This document shows, piece by piece, positions 41,684 to 50,854 of a stretch of DNA of 64,000 nt. The position numbers and the translations under genes were made by a program. The number at the start of each line of letters is the position of its first letter. The stretch's first letter is position 1. Under the pieces are notes generated by a model. The model had not been told where the DNA came from and did no database searches. It saw nothing but the letters and a program-made list of their open reading frames with translations. This stretch comes from Micromonospora sp. WMMD1128 (GTDB taxonomy: Bacteria; Actinomycetota; Actinomycetes; Mycobacteriales; Micromonosporaceae): assembly GCF_027497235.1 (NCBI RefSeq), contig NZ_CP114902.1, forward strand, positions 3,932,001-3,996,000, in the 5' to 3' direction.

Positions 41684-44600
41684 TCACGACGGTGACGGGG
41701 TCGGCTCACCGAGGGGGTCGTCGGTGAGCGTCGGGTAGGGGTCCTCACCGGTGAGTGACGGATCGGTGGTCGGGGTCGGCCCGGTGCGCTCGTCGTCGAT
41801 CGCGTTACGCACCTTCACCGACACCAACGAGCCGGCGCACGTCCCCGCTGCGGGCTCGGCGGGCACGGACGGCGCCGGCTCCCCGTCCACCGGCGGCGGC
41901 GTGCAGGCGGGGTCGCGGACCCACAGGTCGAGCGTCAGCTCGTCCCGACGCCAGCAGGTGTAGCTGCCCTCGACCTTCTCCTCCGGGCAGCGGTCAACCT
42001 TCCAGCGTCGCCAGCCGTCCTTGGCCAGCGCCTGCTCGTAGACGGCGACGGTCTTTTTCCACCCCTGCTCGGACTCGACCGCGCGTTCCCGCAGCCGGCA
42101 GTCCTGGAGGCACCAGCGGCTACCGCTGACGTTGTCGACAGTCTTCGTCGCCGCCCAGGACGGCACGTCGAGCGCGTCGAGGGTGTCGAAGACCGGGTCG
42201 TGGCTGAGCGTCCGCATCCCGAAGTAGAGCGGCACCGCCCCCAGCAGCACGAGGCTGACCAGGGCGAGGACACCCATCCGCAGTCGACGCCGCTCCCGCA
42301 TCTGCCGCCGCAGCTCGGAGCGGGCGCCGCGCGCCCCGTCCGCCTCCGGCTCGTCCTCGACCGCTACCGGGCCGGCCGGTCGTGGCGCCGGTCCGTCGCC
42401 CGGACCGGGCCGCGCCCCCGCCGGCTCCCCCGGCGGTACGACCGCAGCCGCCCGCGCCACCGCCGGCGCGCCACTGGTCGGCGCTCCGGCAACCGGCGCT
42501 CCCGGGGAACCGGGCCGGCCCGGTTCCGCCGTGGGCGGGACGGCCCGCCCGGTCGTCCGCTCGTCCGGCCCGGCCGGACGGGCCACGCCCGCAGCCGCCC
42601 GGGCCACCACGGGCGCGGCAGCCGCACCCGGTCCCGGCGCTGCCACCGACCCGGCAGCCGCACGCGGCCCCGGCGCTACCGCCGGCCCGGCAGCCGCACG
42701 CGGCCCCGGCGCTACCGCCGGCCCGGGTGCGGCAGCGGGTGGGACGGCGCCGTCGGGCCGCGTCGGTCCACGCCCGTCACCGGTGGGCCGTACCGTGGCC
42801 GCGCCCTGACCATGTGCGACACGTCCGGCGCCGGGCGGGCGACCGCCGGCGCGCGACGGGTCGTCGGCCGGGCCGTGGCCACCGGGGCCGGCCGACCCAC
42901 CGACAGGCATGGCACCGCTGCGCTCCGGGTCGCCGTGCGGCCCGAACCCACCCGGGCCCACCGGTGGGACGCCGGCACGAGCCGGACCACCACCGGCACG
43001 GTCACCACCCACCGGCGGCACACCGGCACGAGCCGGACCACCACCGGCACGGTCACCGCCGACCGGCGGGACGCCTGGGCGGGCCGCGCCTCGGGCGGGG
43101 CCGGGCTGGCCGGCTCGGACCGGCGGCACGGCCGGGCCGGGCTGCTCGGGTCGTACCGGTGGCACGGCGGCACCGGCCCTGGCGCCCGGACCACGGTCGG
43201 CGCCGCTCGGGCGTCCGGTCGGCTCCTCGGCCGGCGGGCCGGCCGGACGGCGGGCGGCCGGCATGGCGGGATCGGTGTGCGAGGTGCGGCCGGCCTGCCG
43301 CAGCCAGTCGGCGGGGCGTTCCGGCCGCTGCGGGCGAGGTTCACCCGCGTCGTCGGCCACCCGGCGCGGGGTCCGGGCCGGGTCGGTGGCGGGTTCGGCC
43401 GCGCCGGGACCGGCCCCGGAACCACGGGCCGGGGCCTGGCGCGGCGTGGGCGAGCCCGCGCCCTGGACCGGGCCGCCGGAGACGGGCGCGGTGGCGCCGG
43501 GAAGGGCCGGGGCGTTTCCGCTGCGCGGCACGGCCACCGGCCGGTCCGGCTCCACGGCGGCCCGGCGGCCGGCACCCGGCACGGGCCGGGCGGGGTCGAC
43601 CCCGCCGGCCGCTGCGTCGTCCGGCCGAGCACGGCGACCCGCGCCGGGGACCGGCCGTACCCCGGCCGGCGGCATGTCGTCCGGCCGTGCGTGGTGGCCC
43701 GGACCGGGGACCGGCGGTGCGCCTGCCGGGTCGTCGTCGGGCCGCGCCCGCCGACCCGCGGCGCCGGCCGGCGCATCATCACGCCGCGCGCGCCGACCCG
43801 CCGCCATGTCGGCCGGCACGTCATCCGGGCGTACGCGCCGCCCCGCCGCCGTACCCGGCGGCATGCCGACCGGCACGTCGTCCGGTCGCGCGCGCCGACC
43901 CGCGCCGGCGGTCGGCTGAAAGCCACCGGAGTCGTCAGAGGCGTCGGGTCGCGCCCGGCGTCCACCGGGGCCGCGCCGGACCGCCGGGTCGACTCCGGCC
44001 GGATGGACGTCGGTCTCCTGTACGCCGTGCCGGCCACGCGGGGTGGGTGGCGTCGACATCCGAGGGTCGTCGACGTCCCCGGCCGGCGGCCGGCCCGGGG
44101 CCGGATCGACCGGTCCGCGGTTGGGCACGGGCCCGGCGAAGCCCGGACCGTTCGAGGGCCCGCCCCGGGGACCGGCCGGGCCGACGGGACGGTCGGGGAC
44201 CGGCGGTTGCTGGCCGGTGGGGCCGTCCGCGCCGCGACCGGATGGCCGGCCACCCGGCCGGGGCGCCTCGGGTACTCCGGGCCAGGGGCCGTCCACCGGA
44301 CGACGCGGGCCGGTCGGATCGGAGCCCGCGGGGTGGACGGGCGGGGGCCCGTCGGGGCCGCGCTGCGCGACCGGGGCACGGGAGTCAGTCCGGTCGACGC
44401 CCGGAGGCATCTGCGGGCCGGGACGAGCGGCGCCCCGAGGAACGTCTCCGCCGGGACGACCGGCGCCCGGAGGCAGCGCGGCTCCGGGCGGCATCGCGGC
44501 CCCGGGACGACCGGGGGGCGGCGGCACCTCAGCGCCGGGGTGGCTGGCGCCCGGAGGCGGTGCCGGGGCGCGTCGGCCGGTGTGCTCGGGTCGGCCGGTG

Positions 44601-45178
44601 TGCTCGGGTCCGCCTGGGTGGGGGCGGCCGGGCGCCTGCGGCGCGGAACCGGCCGGGCCGGCTGCCGGTGACGGACCCGGGCGGCCTCCCACAGGTGACT
44701 GCGCACCCGACCGAGCCGACGCCGGAGAGTGCGGACCCGGCGGAACCGCTCCCGGAGGCTGCGGCCCTGGCCGACCCCCCACCGGAGGCTGCGGACCCGG
44801 CCGACCGGCGGCCGGAGGCTGCGGGCCGGGCCGACCGGCGGCCGGAGGCTGCGGGGCCGGTCCGCCGGTTGCCGGTGGCACACCGGGGCCGGGTCCGGCG
44901 GAACCGGGAGATGCCAGGTCCGGCCGGGACGGACGGCCCGGCTCGGCCGTGGGCGCACCGGGCCGAGGCGGCGTGTCGGCCGGGGCGTCCCCGTCCGGAC
45001 CGAGCTCGCCGCGCTGCTGCTTGGCCGTACGCAGGTCGTCGATCCAGCCGAACTCCTCGCCCGGCACCGTCTGCTCCGGCTCGGCCTCGGCTCGACCGCG
45101 CCCCCACCGCCGTCCCTTGGCCCGCGGGTCACGCCGCTCGTCGGGGCCGTCCGCCGGCCGATCCGGACTACGCGCCAT
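41684..45178 (-). CDS. Giant proline-rich single-pass membrane protein with cysteine-rich extracellular domain
   Basis: The 1164-residue protein has about 967 N-terminal residues of low-complexity Pro/Ala/Gly/Arg sequence. One membrane helix follows (about 968-987, MGVLALVSLVLLGAVPLYFG), preceded by a basic stop-transfer stretch, then a ~177-residue outer domain with six cysteines (RWCLQDCR, DRCPEE, YTCWRR, DPACTPP, AGTCAG) and a Thr/Pro tail. The N-terminal region contains repeat blocks: RPGPQPPAAG types near 140-210, about seven GRRARPDD-type units and three [17 protein letters not shown] units. An aromatic EEFGWIDDLRTAKQQRGEL segment near residue 45 is the only ordered-looking cytosolic piece. 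Its ATG overlaps the rarA stop (TGATG). Function unknown. Confidence 0.8.
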   Translation of the reverse strand: MARSPDRPADGPDERRDPRAKGRRWGRGRAEAEPEQTVPGEEFGWIDDLRTAKQQRGELGPDGDAPADTPPRPGAPTAEPGRPSRPDLASPGSAGPGPGVPPATGGPAPQPPAAGRPGPQPPAAGRPGPQPPVGGRPGPQPPGAVPPGPHSPASARSGAQSPVGGRPGPSPAAGPAGSAPQAPGRPHPGGPEHTGRPEHTGRRAPAPPPGASHPGAEVPPPPGRPGAAMPPGAALPPGAGRPGGDVPRGAARPGPQMPPGVDRTDSRAPVAQRGPDGPPPVHPAGSDPTGPRRPVDGPWPGVPEAPRPGGRPSGRGADGPTGQQPPVPDRPVGPAGPRGGPSNGPGFAGPVPNRGPVDPAPGRPPAGDVDDPRMSTPPTPRGRHGVQETDVHPAGVDPAVRRGPGGRRARPDASDDSGGFQPTAGAGRRARPDDVPVGMPPGTAAGRRVRPDDVPADMAAGRRARRDDAPAGAAGRRARPDDDPAGAPPVPGPGHHARPDDMPPAGVRPVPGAGRRARPDDAAAGGVDPARPVPGAGRRAAVEPDRPVAVPRSGNAPALPGATAPVSGGPVQGAGSPTPRQAPARGSGAGPGAAEPATDPARTPRRVADDAGEPRPQRPERPADWLRQAGRTSHTDPAMPAARRPAGPPAEEPTGRPSGADRGPGARAGAAVPPVRPEQPGPAVPPVRAGQPGPARGAARPGVPPVGGDRAGGGPARAGVPPVGGDRAGGGPARAGVPPVGPGGFGPHGDPERSGAMPVGGSAGPGGHGPADDPSRAGGRPPGAGRVAHGQGAATVRPTGDGRGPTRPDGAVPPAAAPGPAVAPGPRAAAGPAVAPGPRAAAGSVAAPGPGAAAAPVVARAAAGVARPAGPDERTTGRAVPPTAEPGRPGSPGAPVAGAPTSGAPAVARAAAVVPPGEPAGARPGPGDGPAPRPAGPVAVEDEPEADGARGARSELRRQMRERRRLRMGVLALVSLVLLGAVPLYFGMRTLSHDPVFDTLDALDVPSWAATKTVDNVSGSRWCLQDCRLRERAVESEQGWKKTVAVYEQALAKDGWRRWKVDRCPEEKVEGSYTCWRRDELTLDLWVRDPACTPPPVDGEPAPSVPAEPAAGTCAGSLVSVKVRNAIDDERTGPTPTTDPSLTGEDPYPTLTDDPLGEPTPSPS

Positions 45179-46680
45179 CACTGCTGACCCCCCTCGGCGG
45201 CGTCGCCGCCGCCCTCGTTCGCCCCGCCCGCCGGCTCGGTGCCGTCCGCCCGCGCCCCGGTCGCGGCTGCCGGCGCACCGGCCTCCCCCCGCGTCACAGG
45301 TGTGGGCAACCCGCGGACGATCCGGCGCAGCACCGGCAGCCGGGTGGCCACCGTCCGCTCCGCGCCGTGCCCACTGGGCCGGTAGTAGTCGGTCCCCACG
45401 AGGTCGTCCGGAGCGTACTGCTGGGTGACCACCCCCCGGTGGTCGTCGTGCGGATAGCGGTAGCCCGCCCCGTGCCCGAGGCCGCGCGCTCCGGAGTAGT
45501 GGGCGTCGCGCAGCCCGCGCGGCACCGGACCGCCCCGACCGGCGCGTACGTCGGCGACGGCGGCGCCGATGGCGGTGGTGGCCGAGTTCGACTTCGGGGC
45601 GGTGGCCAGGTGGATGACCGCCTGGGCGAGGTTGAGCTGCGCCTCGGGCAGGCCCACGTATTCGACCGCGTGCGCGGCGGCGGTGGCCACTGTCAGCGCG
45701 GCGGGATCGGCCATCCCGACGTCCTCGCTGGCGAAGATCACCATGCGGCGGGCGATGAACCGGGCATCCTCGCCGGCCACAAGCATCCGGGCCAGCCAGT
45801 GCAGTGCCGCGTCCACGTCCGAGCCGCGCATGCTCTTGATGAAGGCGCTCGTCACGTCGTAGTGGGCGTCGCCGTCCCGGTCGTAGCGGACCGCCGCCAC
45901 GTCGACCGCCTGCTCGGCCACGGCGAGGTCGATCCGCCCGGCGCCGGTGGCGGTCGCGGTGGCCGCCGCCGCCTCCAGCGCGGTGAGCGCCTTGCGGACG
46001 TCGCCGCCGGCGAGCCGGACCAGGTGGTCCTCCGCCTCCTCGGCGAGCACCAGCGCGCCGCCGAGACCGCGCTCGTCGATCACCGCGCGGCGCAGCAGCC
46101 CGCGGACCGCGTCGTCGTCGAGCGCCTGGAGCGTGAGCAGGACACACCGGGACAGCAGCGGCGAGATGACCGAGAAATAGGGGTTCTCGGTGGTCGCCGC
46201 GAGCAGGGTGACCGTGCGGTCCTCGACGGCGGCGAGCAGCGAGTCCTGCTGGGTCTTGCTGAACCGGTGCACCTCGTCGATGAAGAGCACTGTCGGCGGG
46301 CCACCGGAGCGGCGCTGTCGTCGGGCGGTCTCGATGACCGCGCGGACGTCCTTCACCCCGGCGGTCAGCGCGGACATCGCCACGAAACGTCTGTCGGTGG
46401 CGCGTGCGACGAGGTGGGCGATGGTGGTCTTGCCGCTGCCGGGCGGGCCCCAGAGGATGACCGACATCGGCGCCGCGCCCTCGACCAACTGCCGCAACGG
46501 CGCGCCGGGAGCGAGCAGATGGTCCTGACCGACCAGCTCGTCGATGCCGGCCGGTCGCATCCGCACCGGCAGCGGAGAATCCGCCCGGGTGGCGGTGAAC
46601 CCGTCGCCGCCGCCGAGAGCCGCGGGAGCGTCGGGCGCTCCGGCGGGCTCGCCGAGGGTGAAGAGGGCGTCGGATTCCAT
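45178..46680 (-). CDS. rarA: Replication-associated recombination protein A (RarA/MgsA-type AAA+ ATPase)
   Basis: RarA acts at stalled replication forks. The 500-residue protein contains Walker [10 protein letters not shown] (about 78-86), Walker B in [19 protein letters not shown], the sensor [18 protein letters not shown], and the tetramerisation region [22 protein letters not shown] and [15 protein letters not shown]. The C terminus has a poorly conserved Gly/Ala tail. ATG 46680 is chosen for the start of conserved sequence. It is immediately followed by the proline-rich membrane protein with a shared base. Confidence 0.94.
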   Translation of the reverse strand: MESDALFTLGEPAGAPDAPAALGGGDGFTATRADSPLPVRMRPAGIDELVGQDHLLAPGAPLRQLVEGAAPMSVILWGPPGSGKTTIAHLVARATDRRFVAMSALTAGVKDVRAVIETARRQRRSGGPPTVLFIDEVHRFSKTQQDSLLAAVEDRTVTLLAATTENPYFSVISPLLSRCVLLTLQALDDDAVRGLLRRAVIDERGLGGALVLAEEAEDHLVRLAGGDVRKALTALEAAAATATATGAGRIDLAVAEQAVDVAAVRYDRDGDAHYDVTSAFIKSMRGSDVDAALHWLARMLVAGEDARFIARRMVIFASEDVGMADPAALTVATAAAHAVEYVGLPEAQLNLAQAVIHLATAPKSNSATTAIGAAVADVRAGRGGPVPRGLRDAHYSGARGLGHGAGYRYPHDDHRGVVTQQYAPDDLVGTDYYRPSGHGAERTVATRLPVLRRIVRGLPTPVTRGEAGAPAAATGARADGTEPAGGANEGGGDAAEGGQQ

Positions 46681-46754
46681 CCCGAGAACAGTACCGGGCC
46701 GGGCCGACGACGCCGGAATCGCGCCGCCGACCCGACCCAGGTGGTCGTTTCCGG

Positions 46755-46967
46755 TCAGCCGCGACCCGGACGGCGACCCCGGTACCAGCGACCGCCACCG
46801 CCACCGCGCGGGCCGGAGCCGACCCCGGCCAGGTAGAGCGAGAGCAGCAGGAAGCCGATCAGCATGAGGGTCGAGGTGCTGAACAGATCCGGGGCGCCGA
46901 GGTCGGTGTTCATGAAGTCGAGAAGCAGCGCGAAGCCGAACACGATGGCCGCGAGAATGGCGAGCAT
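46755..46967 (-). CDS. Small two-helix membrane protein
   Basis: A 70-residue protein, [18 protein letters not shown] followed by a short polar loop and a second hydrophobic helix [17 protein letters not shown], then a Gly/Arg-rich tail. GGAGG lies 8 nt before the ATG at 46967, and the hydrophobic profile supports a real gene. No recognised family or function. It lies between a GNAT gene and rarA on the same strand. Confidence 0.65.
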   Translation of the reverse strand: MLAILAAIVFGFALLLDFMNTDLGAPDLFSTSTLMLIGFLLLSLYLAGVGSGPRGGGGGRWYRGRRPGRG

Positions 46968-47029
46968 GTCGTTCCTCCGGTGGGGGTTCCCAGTAGGTCG
47001 GCGACGGATGTACCCGATCGGTCTGTTCG

Positions 47030-47599
47030 TCAATCTCCACGGTGGAACCGGTCGGTGGCGAGAATCGCGTACCGCGCCGAGTCCCGCCAGCGACCCCGGA
47101 CGAGGAGGTGGTCGCGACTCACCCCCTCCGAACGCAGGCCGGCCTTCTCCAGCACCCGTCGGGACGCGGCGTGGTCGGGGCGGGTCGTCGCCTCCGCCCG
47201 GTGCAGCCCCACCTGCCCGAACGCGAGATCCAGCAGCAGTCGCGCGATCTCCGTGCCCAGTCCGGTGCCCGAGAACGCGGTACGCACCGCGTAGCCGATC
47301 TCGCCGCGCCGATGCTCGACCGACGTCACGGTCAGCACACCGAGGCCGACCAACCGGTCGCCGTCGACCGCCGCGAGGCGGTACGCCGGGCGCGGGTCGC
47401 CGCCGGCCGTCTCCCGCCACGCCGTCAGCGCGGCGCGGACCGCGTCGAGGGTGGGTGTCTCGTCGTCCAGCAGCCCGTCGGCCACGGCCGGCTCGCTCAG
47501 CAACGCGTACAGCGCCGGCGTGTCCGCGTCGGTCCACTCGCGCAGCACACAGCGCGGACCGGGCAGGTGCACCGCCCGGACGGAGCGGATGGGGGTCAT
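47030..47599 (-). CDS. GNAT family N-acetyltransferase (RimJ/RimL type)
   Basis: The 189-residue protein has the acetyl-CoA fold of ribosomal-protein or antibiotic acetyltransferases: [19 protein letters not shown] at the N terminus, [20 protein letters not shown] (motif A, Q/RxxGxG/A-like) and [25 protein letters not shown] (motif B). Substrate unknown. It diverges from the second GNAT gene with only 26 nt between start codons, so the two promoters must overlap the opposing genes or one transcript is leaderless. Confidence 0.87.
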   Translation of the reverse strand: MTPIRSVRAVHLPGPRCVLREWTDADTPALYALLSEPAVADGLLDDETPTLDAVRAALTAWRETAGGDPRPAYRLAAVDGDRLVGLGVLTVTSVEHRRGEIGYAVRTAFSGTGLGTEIARLLLDLAFGQVGLHRAEATTRPDHAASRRVLEKAGLRSEGVSRDHLLVRGRWRDSARYAILATDRFHRGD

Positions 47600-47625
47600 G
47601 ACCTCTCCTCTCGTAGGCTGGCGGC

Positions 47626-48366
47626 ATGATCGCCGCCGACCAGGTGCTGACCGGACGGGACGCGCTGCTCGCCGCGACCGGCCACCACCCGTACGTCCGG
47701 CACGCGCTCCGGCGCGACCAGGCCGTACGCGGGTGGCGGCGCGAGGGCACGGTCGGTTGGCTGCTCCCGCCGGGCGAGTCGTCGGCCGGCGGCGCGGTCG
47801 GCGCGCCCGGCCCGGCCCTGGACGCCTTCGCCGACCTCTGGGCGGACGGAACGCTGCGGCCCGGCCAGTCGGTGAACCTGCCCCGTGCCACGGCCGCCGA
47901 GGTGGCCGCGCGCCTGCCGGTGGCCCGGACCGGCGAGTGGGACTTCCTCTGGGCCACCGACCCGCCCGCGCGGCAGCCGGGACAGGAGCGGGTGGTCCGG
48001 CTCACCGGGGCCGACCACCCCGCGCTGGCCGCGCTCGTCGAGGAGGCATACCCCGGCACCACCTCCCGGCCGGGCGATCCGGGCATCGTCGACTGGTACG
48101 GCATCCGGGACGGCGAGCGCCTCATCGCCTGCGGCGCCGACCGCAGCCGGGGTGACATCGGTTTCCTGGCCGGGCTGGCCGTGGCGCCCGGGGATCGCGG
48201 CCGGGGCCTGGGCGCGGCGCTGACCGCCGGGATGACGCGCGCGCTGGTCGCCCGGTACGACCAGGTGGCGCTGGGCGTCTACACCGTCAACGTCGGCGCG
48301 ATCCGGCTCTACCGCCGGCTCGGCTTCACCGGCACCGCGCCGCGCACCACGGTCTACCTGGCCTGA
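47626..48366 (+). CDS. GNAT family N-acetyltransferase
   Basis: The 246-residue protein has a poorly conserved N-terminal half (MIAADQVLTGRDALLAATGHHPYVRHAL) and a C-terminal GNAT domain (about 140-246) with GDIGFLAGLAVAPGDRGRGLG, ALGVYTVNVGAIRLYRRLGF and a TTVYL end strand. This is the FR47-like layout. Substrate cannot be inferred. One of the few plus-strand genes of this half of the window; divergent from the RimJ/RimL-type gene. Confidence 0.85.
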   Translation: MIAADQVLTGRDALLAATGHHPYVRHALRRDQAVRGWRREGTVGWLLPPGESSAGGAVGAPGPALDAFADLWADGTLRPGQSVNLPRATAAEVAARLPVARTGEWDFLWATDPPARQPGQERVVRLTGADHPALAALVEEAYPGTTSRPGDPGIVDWYGIRDGERLIACGADRSRGDIGFLAGLAVAPGDRGRGLGAALTAGMTRALVARYDQVALGVYTVNVGAIRLYRRLGFTGTAPRTTVYLA

Positions 48367-48668
48367 GGCGCGGCGTGCCCGCACGCCCGTTCGCCCACCG
48401 CGCCACGATCGCCCGCTCCATGATCGGCGGCTCGACGCACGGCGGCTCGACGGCGTGCGGCGGGAACCGGTTGGCGACGTGGCCGCGGCCCGGCGAACGG
48501 GGTGGGGTGACGCGACGGAGGCCGCCGGGTGGACGTGCGTGTTGCTACAAACTTGATGGCACAGATGGATCGGGCGCTGTCCGCTCTTCCGGTGACCGGC
48601 GTGAGTCGTTCGTGTCATCAAGTTTGTAGCCTCCGGTGACCTCGTCACCCGGCGCCGGGTGACATCCG
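48367..48668. other. Gene-free interval after the GNAT gene
   Basis: No convincing gene. It holds a short direct duplication of CGGCGGCTCGACG (about 48424-48450) and a family B hairpin (48544-48630) between the converging GNAT and MFS genes. The hairpin could end both transcripts. Confidence 0.6.
48544..48630. repeat. Palindromic repeat, family B, copy 2
   Basis: Outer arms GCTACAAACTTGATGGCACA (48544-48563) and the matching right arm at 48611-48630 pair at 18 of 20 positions, with weaker pairing further in. The arms match copy 1 (35289-35379) over ACAAACTTGATG and the inner GTGAGTC block. Located between converging genes. Confidence 0.85.
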
Positions 48669-50165
48669 TCAGATGGACCGGCCTGCGGCCCCAGCTCCAC
48701 CGCCGGCCCCCGCCCCCGCCCCCGCGCCGGCCCCGGCTCCGGCGTCAGTTCCCGCGCCGGCGGATGGTGCCCTCACCGGAACGGCCACCGGACCGGGGCC
48801 GGCGGGGCTCCCGTCGGGACCGGTGGCGGGGACCGGACCTACCACGGGGCGCGCAACCTCAGACTCGGCAGCCCCGGAATCCGCGATCTCGGGCTCGACG
48901 GCCCCGGGCTCGACGGCTCCGGAGCGCGCGGCGGCCCGGCTGGCGCGCCAGGCCGGCAGGTAGAGCGGCGCGGCCACGGCGAGCATCACGGCGCCGACCA
49001 GCATGGCGACGCTGATGCTCGTGACGTCCGCCAGCGCGGTCAGCACCACCGCGCCGAGCGCACCGGCCGGCTGGGCCATCATCGAGTTCAGCGACAGCAC
49101 GCTGGTCCGGTACGGGCCGTCGACCTGGCGGTGCAGCAGCCCCATGTGCAGCGGATTCGACGCGCCGTGCACGGTGTAGCAGGCCAGGTACGCGATGAGC
49201 ACGCCGACCGGGCCGGCCAGCAGACCCATGCCGACCACTGTCCCGCCCTGGAGCACGCGCATCAGCGCGGCGGCCGGGGCGGCCCCGAGGCGGCGCAGCA
49301 GGAACGGGGTGAGCGCGGCGCCGGCCGCGTTGGCCAGCCAGGCCGCCGAGCCGGCGGGACCGAGCAGCGCCGCCGCCCGGTCGGCGTCACCGACCACCTC
49401 GGAGAGCCGGACCGGCAGCAGCGACTCGAACGTGACCATGCCGAAGCCCCAGAACAGCTCGACCGCGACCAGTGCCAGCAGGACCCGGTTGCGGCGCAGC
49501 AGGCCGACGGCGTGGCCGACCATCCGGGGTGCCTCCAGCACCGAGGCGCGCAGCGCGGCCGGGCCCGAGGCCGGGCGCTGCTCGGCCATGAGCGCCAGCA
49601 GCGCCACGATCGAGACCGCCTGGAGCACGACGGCGACAAGCACCGGCAGGGTCAGCGCGCTGACCGGCCCGATCGGGCCGAGCGCGACCAGGCCGCCGCC
49701 GAGCAGCGCGCCGGCGCCGATGGCGACGCCGATGACGGTGCCGGCCCAGCCGAGGCCGCGCTCGTACTCGGCGTCCGGGTCGGCGGCCAGCGTGGCGTCG
49801 ACGTACCAGGACTCCAGCGGGCCGCTGTCGAGCGCCCGGTAGACCCCCTGCAACGCCCAGACCAGGAAGAACATCCAGAACGAGTCGGCCACCGCCATCA
49901 GCGCCAGGGAGGCCAGGCCGACCACCCAGGCGACCAGCAGGACCGGCTTGCGACCGAGCGCGTCGGCGAAGCCGCCGGTGGGCAGCTCCAGCGCCAGCAC
50001 GACCAGGCCCTGCGCGGTGGCGACCAGGCCGATCTGGGACAGCGTCAGCCCGCGCTCCTGCATCAGCAGGATCATCACGGTCATGAGCAGGCCGTTGGGC
50101 AGCCAGCGCAGGCCGTAGAGAGTGAGGTAGCGGGACCGGACCTGGCGTACGGACAAAGCGGTCAC
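48669..50165 (-). CDS. MFS transporter, putative drug exporter
   Basis: The 498-residue protein has about 12 membrane helices over residues 1-405. It carries the MFS loop 2-3 signature GGFADALGRKPVLLV and a central cytosolic loop (EQRPASGPAALRAS), then a ~90-residue hydrophilic tail dominated by Pro, Gly-Ala dipeptide repeats and acidic residues. GTG 50165 overlaps the stop of the upstream regulator gene as GTGA. Coupling to an ArsR-type repressor suggests inducible efflux of a toxic compound; the substrate is unknown. Confidence 0.88.
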   Translation of the reverse strand: MTALSVRQVRSRYLTLYGLRWLPNGLLMTVMILLMQERGLTLSQIGLVATAQGLVVLALELPTGGFADALGRKPVLLVAWVVGLASLALMAVADSFWMFFLVWALQGVYRALDSGPLESWYVDATLAADPDAEYERGLGWAGTVIGVAIGAGALLGGGLVALGPIGPVSALTLPVLVAVVLQAVSIVALLALMAEQRPASGPAALRASVLEAPRMVGHAVGLLRRNRVLLALVAVELFWGFGMVTFESLLPVRLSEVVGDADRAAALLGPAGSAAWLANAAGAALTPFLLRRLGAAPAAALMRVLQGGTVVGMGLLAGPVGVLIAYLACYTVHGASNPLHMGLLHRQVDGPYRTSVLSLNSMMAQPAGALGAVVLTALADVTSISVAMLVGAVMLAVAAPLYLPAWRASRAAARSGAVEPGAVEPEIADSGAAESEVARPVVGPVPATGPDGSPAGPGPVAVPVRAPSAGAGTDAGAGAGAGAGAGAGGGAGAAGRSI

Positions 50166-50785
50166 GGCTTCTCCTCGGCGCGGGGTGGGGTGAGGGGCCG
50201 CAGGTCGGCCGGGAGCGGGAGGGAGGCCAGGAAGATCTGCACCTGCTCGGCGCCGGGCTCGGCGGGGTCGGCCTCGGCGCGGTAGCGGTCGAGGATCCGC
50301 CACAGCTCGACCTTGAGCGCTTCGAGCCGTTCCACCGGAATGGTCATGAAGATGTCGCCCATGCCGAGGGCGTCGCGCCAGGCCGGCGACCACTCGTCGC
50401 GGACCGCGAACCACCGCTGGGCGATCTCGGCGAACTGCCGCACCTGTTCGCCCTGGAGCCACTCGATCGCGGCGCGGGCGTCGGGGTCGTCGTCGAAGTC
50501 GGTGCTCTCCCAGTTGGTCACGTCGTGCGCGGACCGCCAGAACCGCTGCCGTCCGCTGCCGAGGTCCGGGGCCTCCTCGACCAGCCCGACGTCGGCGAGC
50601 TGGCGCAGGTGGTAACTGGTCGCGCCGGTGTTGGTGCCGAGCAGCTCGGCGAGGCCGGTGGCCGTTGCCGGGCCGCGGACCCGCAGGGCGCCCAGCAGCC
50701 GGGTCCGCAGCGGGTGGGCGAGCACCCGGACCTGTTGATGATCGAGCCGCACCTGCCGCGGCTCGGGCTTCTCCACACGTTCCAT
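50162..50785 (-). CDS. ArsR-like winged-helix transcriptional regulator
   Basis: The 207-residue protein has an N-terminal winged HTH (about 12-85: VRVLAHPLRTRLLGALRVRGP, GLAELLGTNTGATSYHLRQLADVGLV) of the ArsR/HTH_20 type and a longer C-terminal helical region (WLQGEQVRQFAEIAQRWF, VERLEALKVELWRIL) that probably dimerises or binds ligand. No metal-binding CxC motif is present. ATG 50785 lies 6 nt downstream of a TATTGT -10 element and has no Shine-Dalgarno, so the mRNA is probably leaderless. A perfect palindrome covers the promoter, indicating autorepression. The MFS gene follows with a GTGA overlap. Confidence 0.87.
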   Translation of the reverse strand: MERVEKPEPRQVRLDHQQVRVLAHPLRTRLLGALRVRGPATATGLAELLGTNTGATSYHLRQLADVGLVEEAPDLGSGRQRFWRSAHDVTNWESTDFDDDPDARAAIEWLQGEQVRQFAEIAQRWFAVRDEWSPAWRDALGMGDIFMTIPVERLEALKVELWRILDRYRAEADPAEPGAEQVQIFLASLPLPADLRPLTPPRAEEKP

Positions 50786-50788
50786 GGA

Positions 50789-50844
50789 TGCACAATATCT
50801 GTGCACAGTTTCTGTGCACAAGACCCATGCAAAGAAACTGTGCA
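50789..50844 (-). promoter_or_regulatory. Promoter and operator array of the regulator/MFS operon
   Basis: Minus strand TTGTGC (50821-50816), an 18-nt spacer and TATTGT (50797-50792) precede the ATG by 6 nt. Over it lie three inverted repeats built from TGTGCA: a perfect 9-3-9 palindrome TGTGCACAG-TTT-CTGTGCACA at 50800-50820, TGCACA-N5-TGTGCA at 50789-50805, and the weaker TGCAAAG-AAA-CTGTGCA at 50828-50844. Confidence 0.75.
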
Positions 50845-50854
50845 ATCGAGGAGG

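Noticed and set aside
42382..46836. A very long plus-strand open frame (about 1480 codons) opposite the proline-rich gene and rarA
   Set aside because: Its predicted product is Arg/Pro-rich low-complexity sequence with no family motifs, and the opposite strand has clear genes with overlapping start/stop codons. Extreme GC content removes stop codons from the antisense frame.
47451..48155. Plus-strand frame overlapping the divergent GNAT genes
   Set aside because: Arg/Pro-rich product without motifs; it overlaps the start regions of two genes that both show acetyltransferase motifs.
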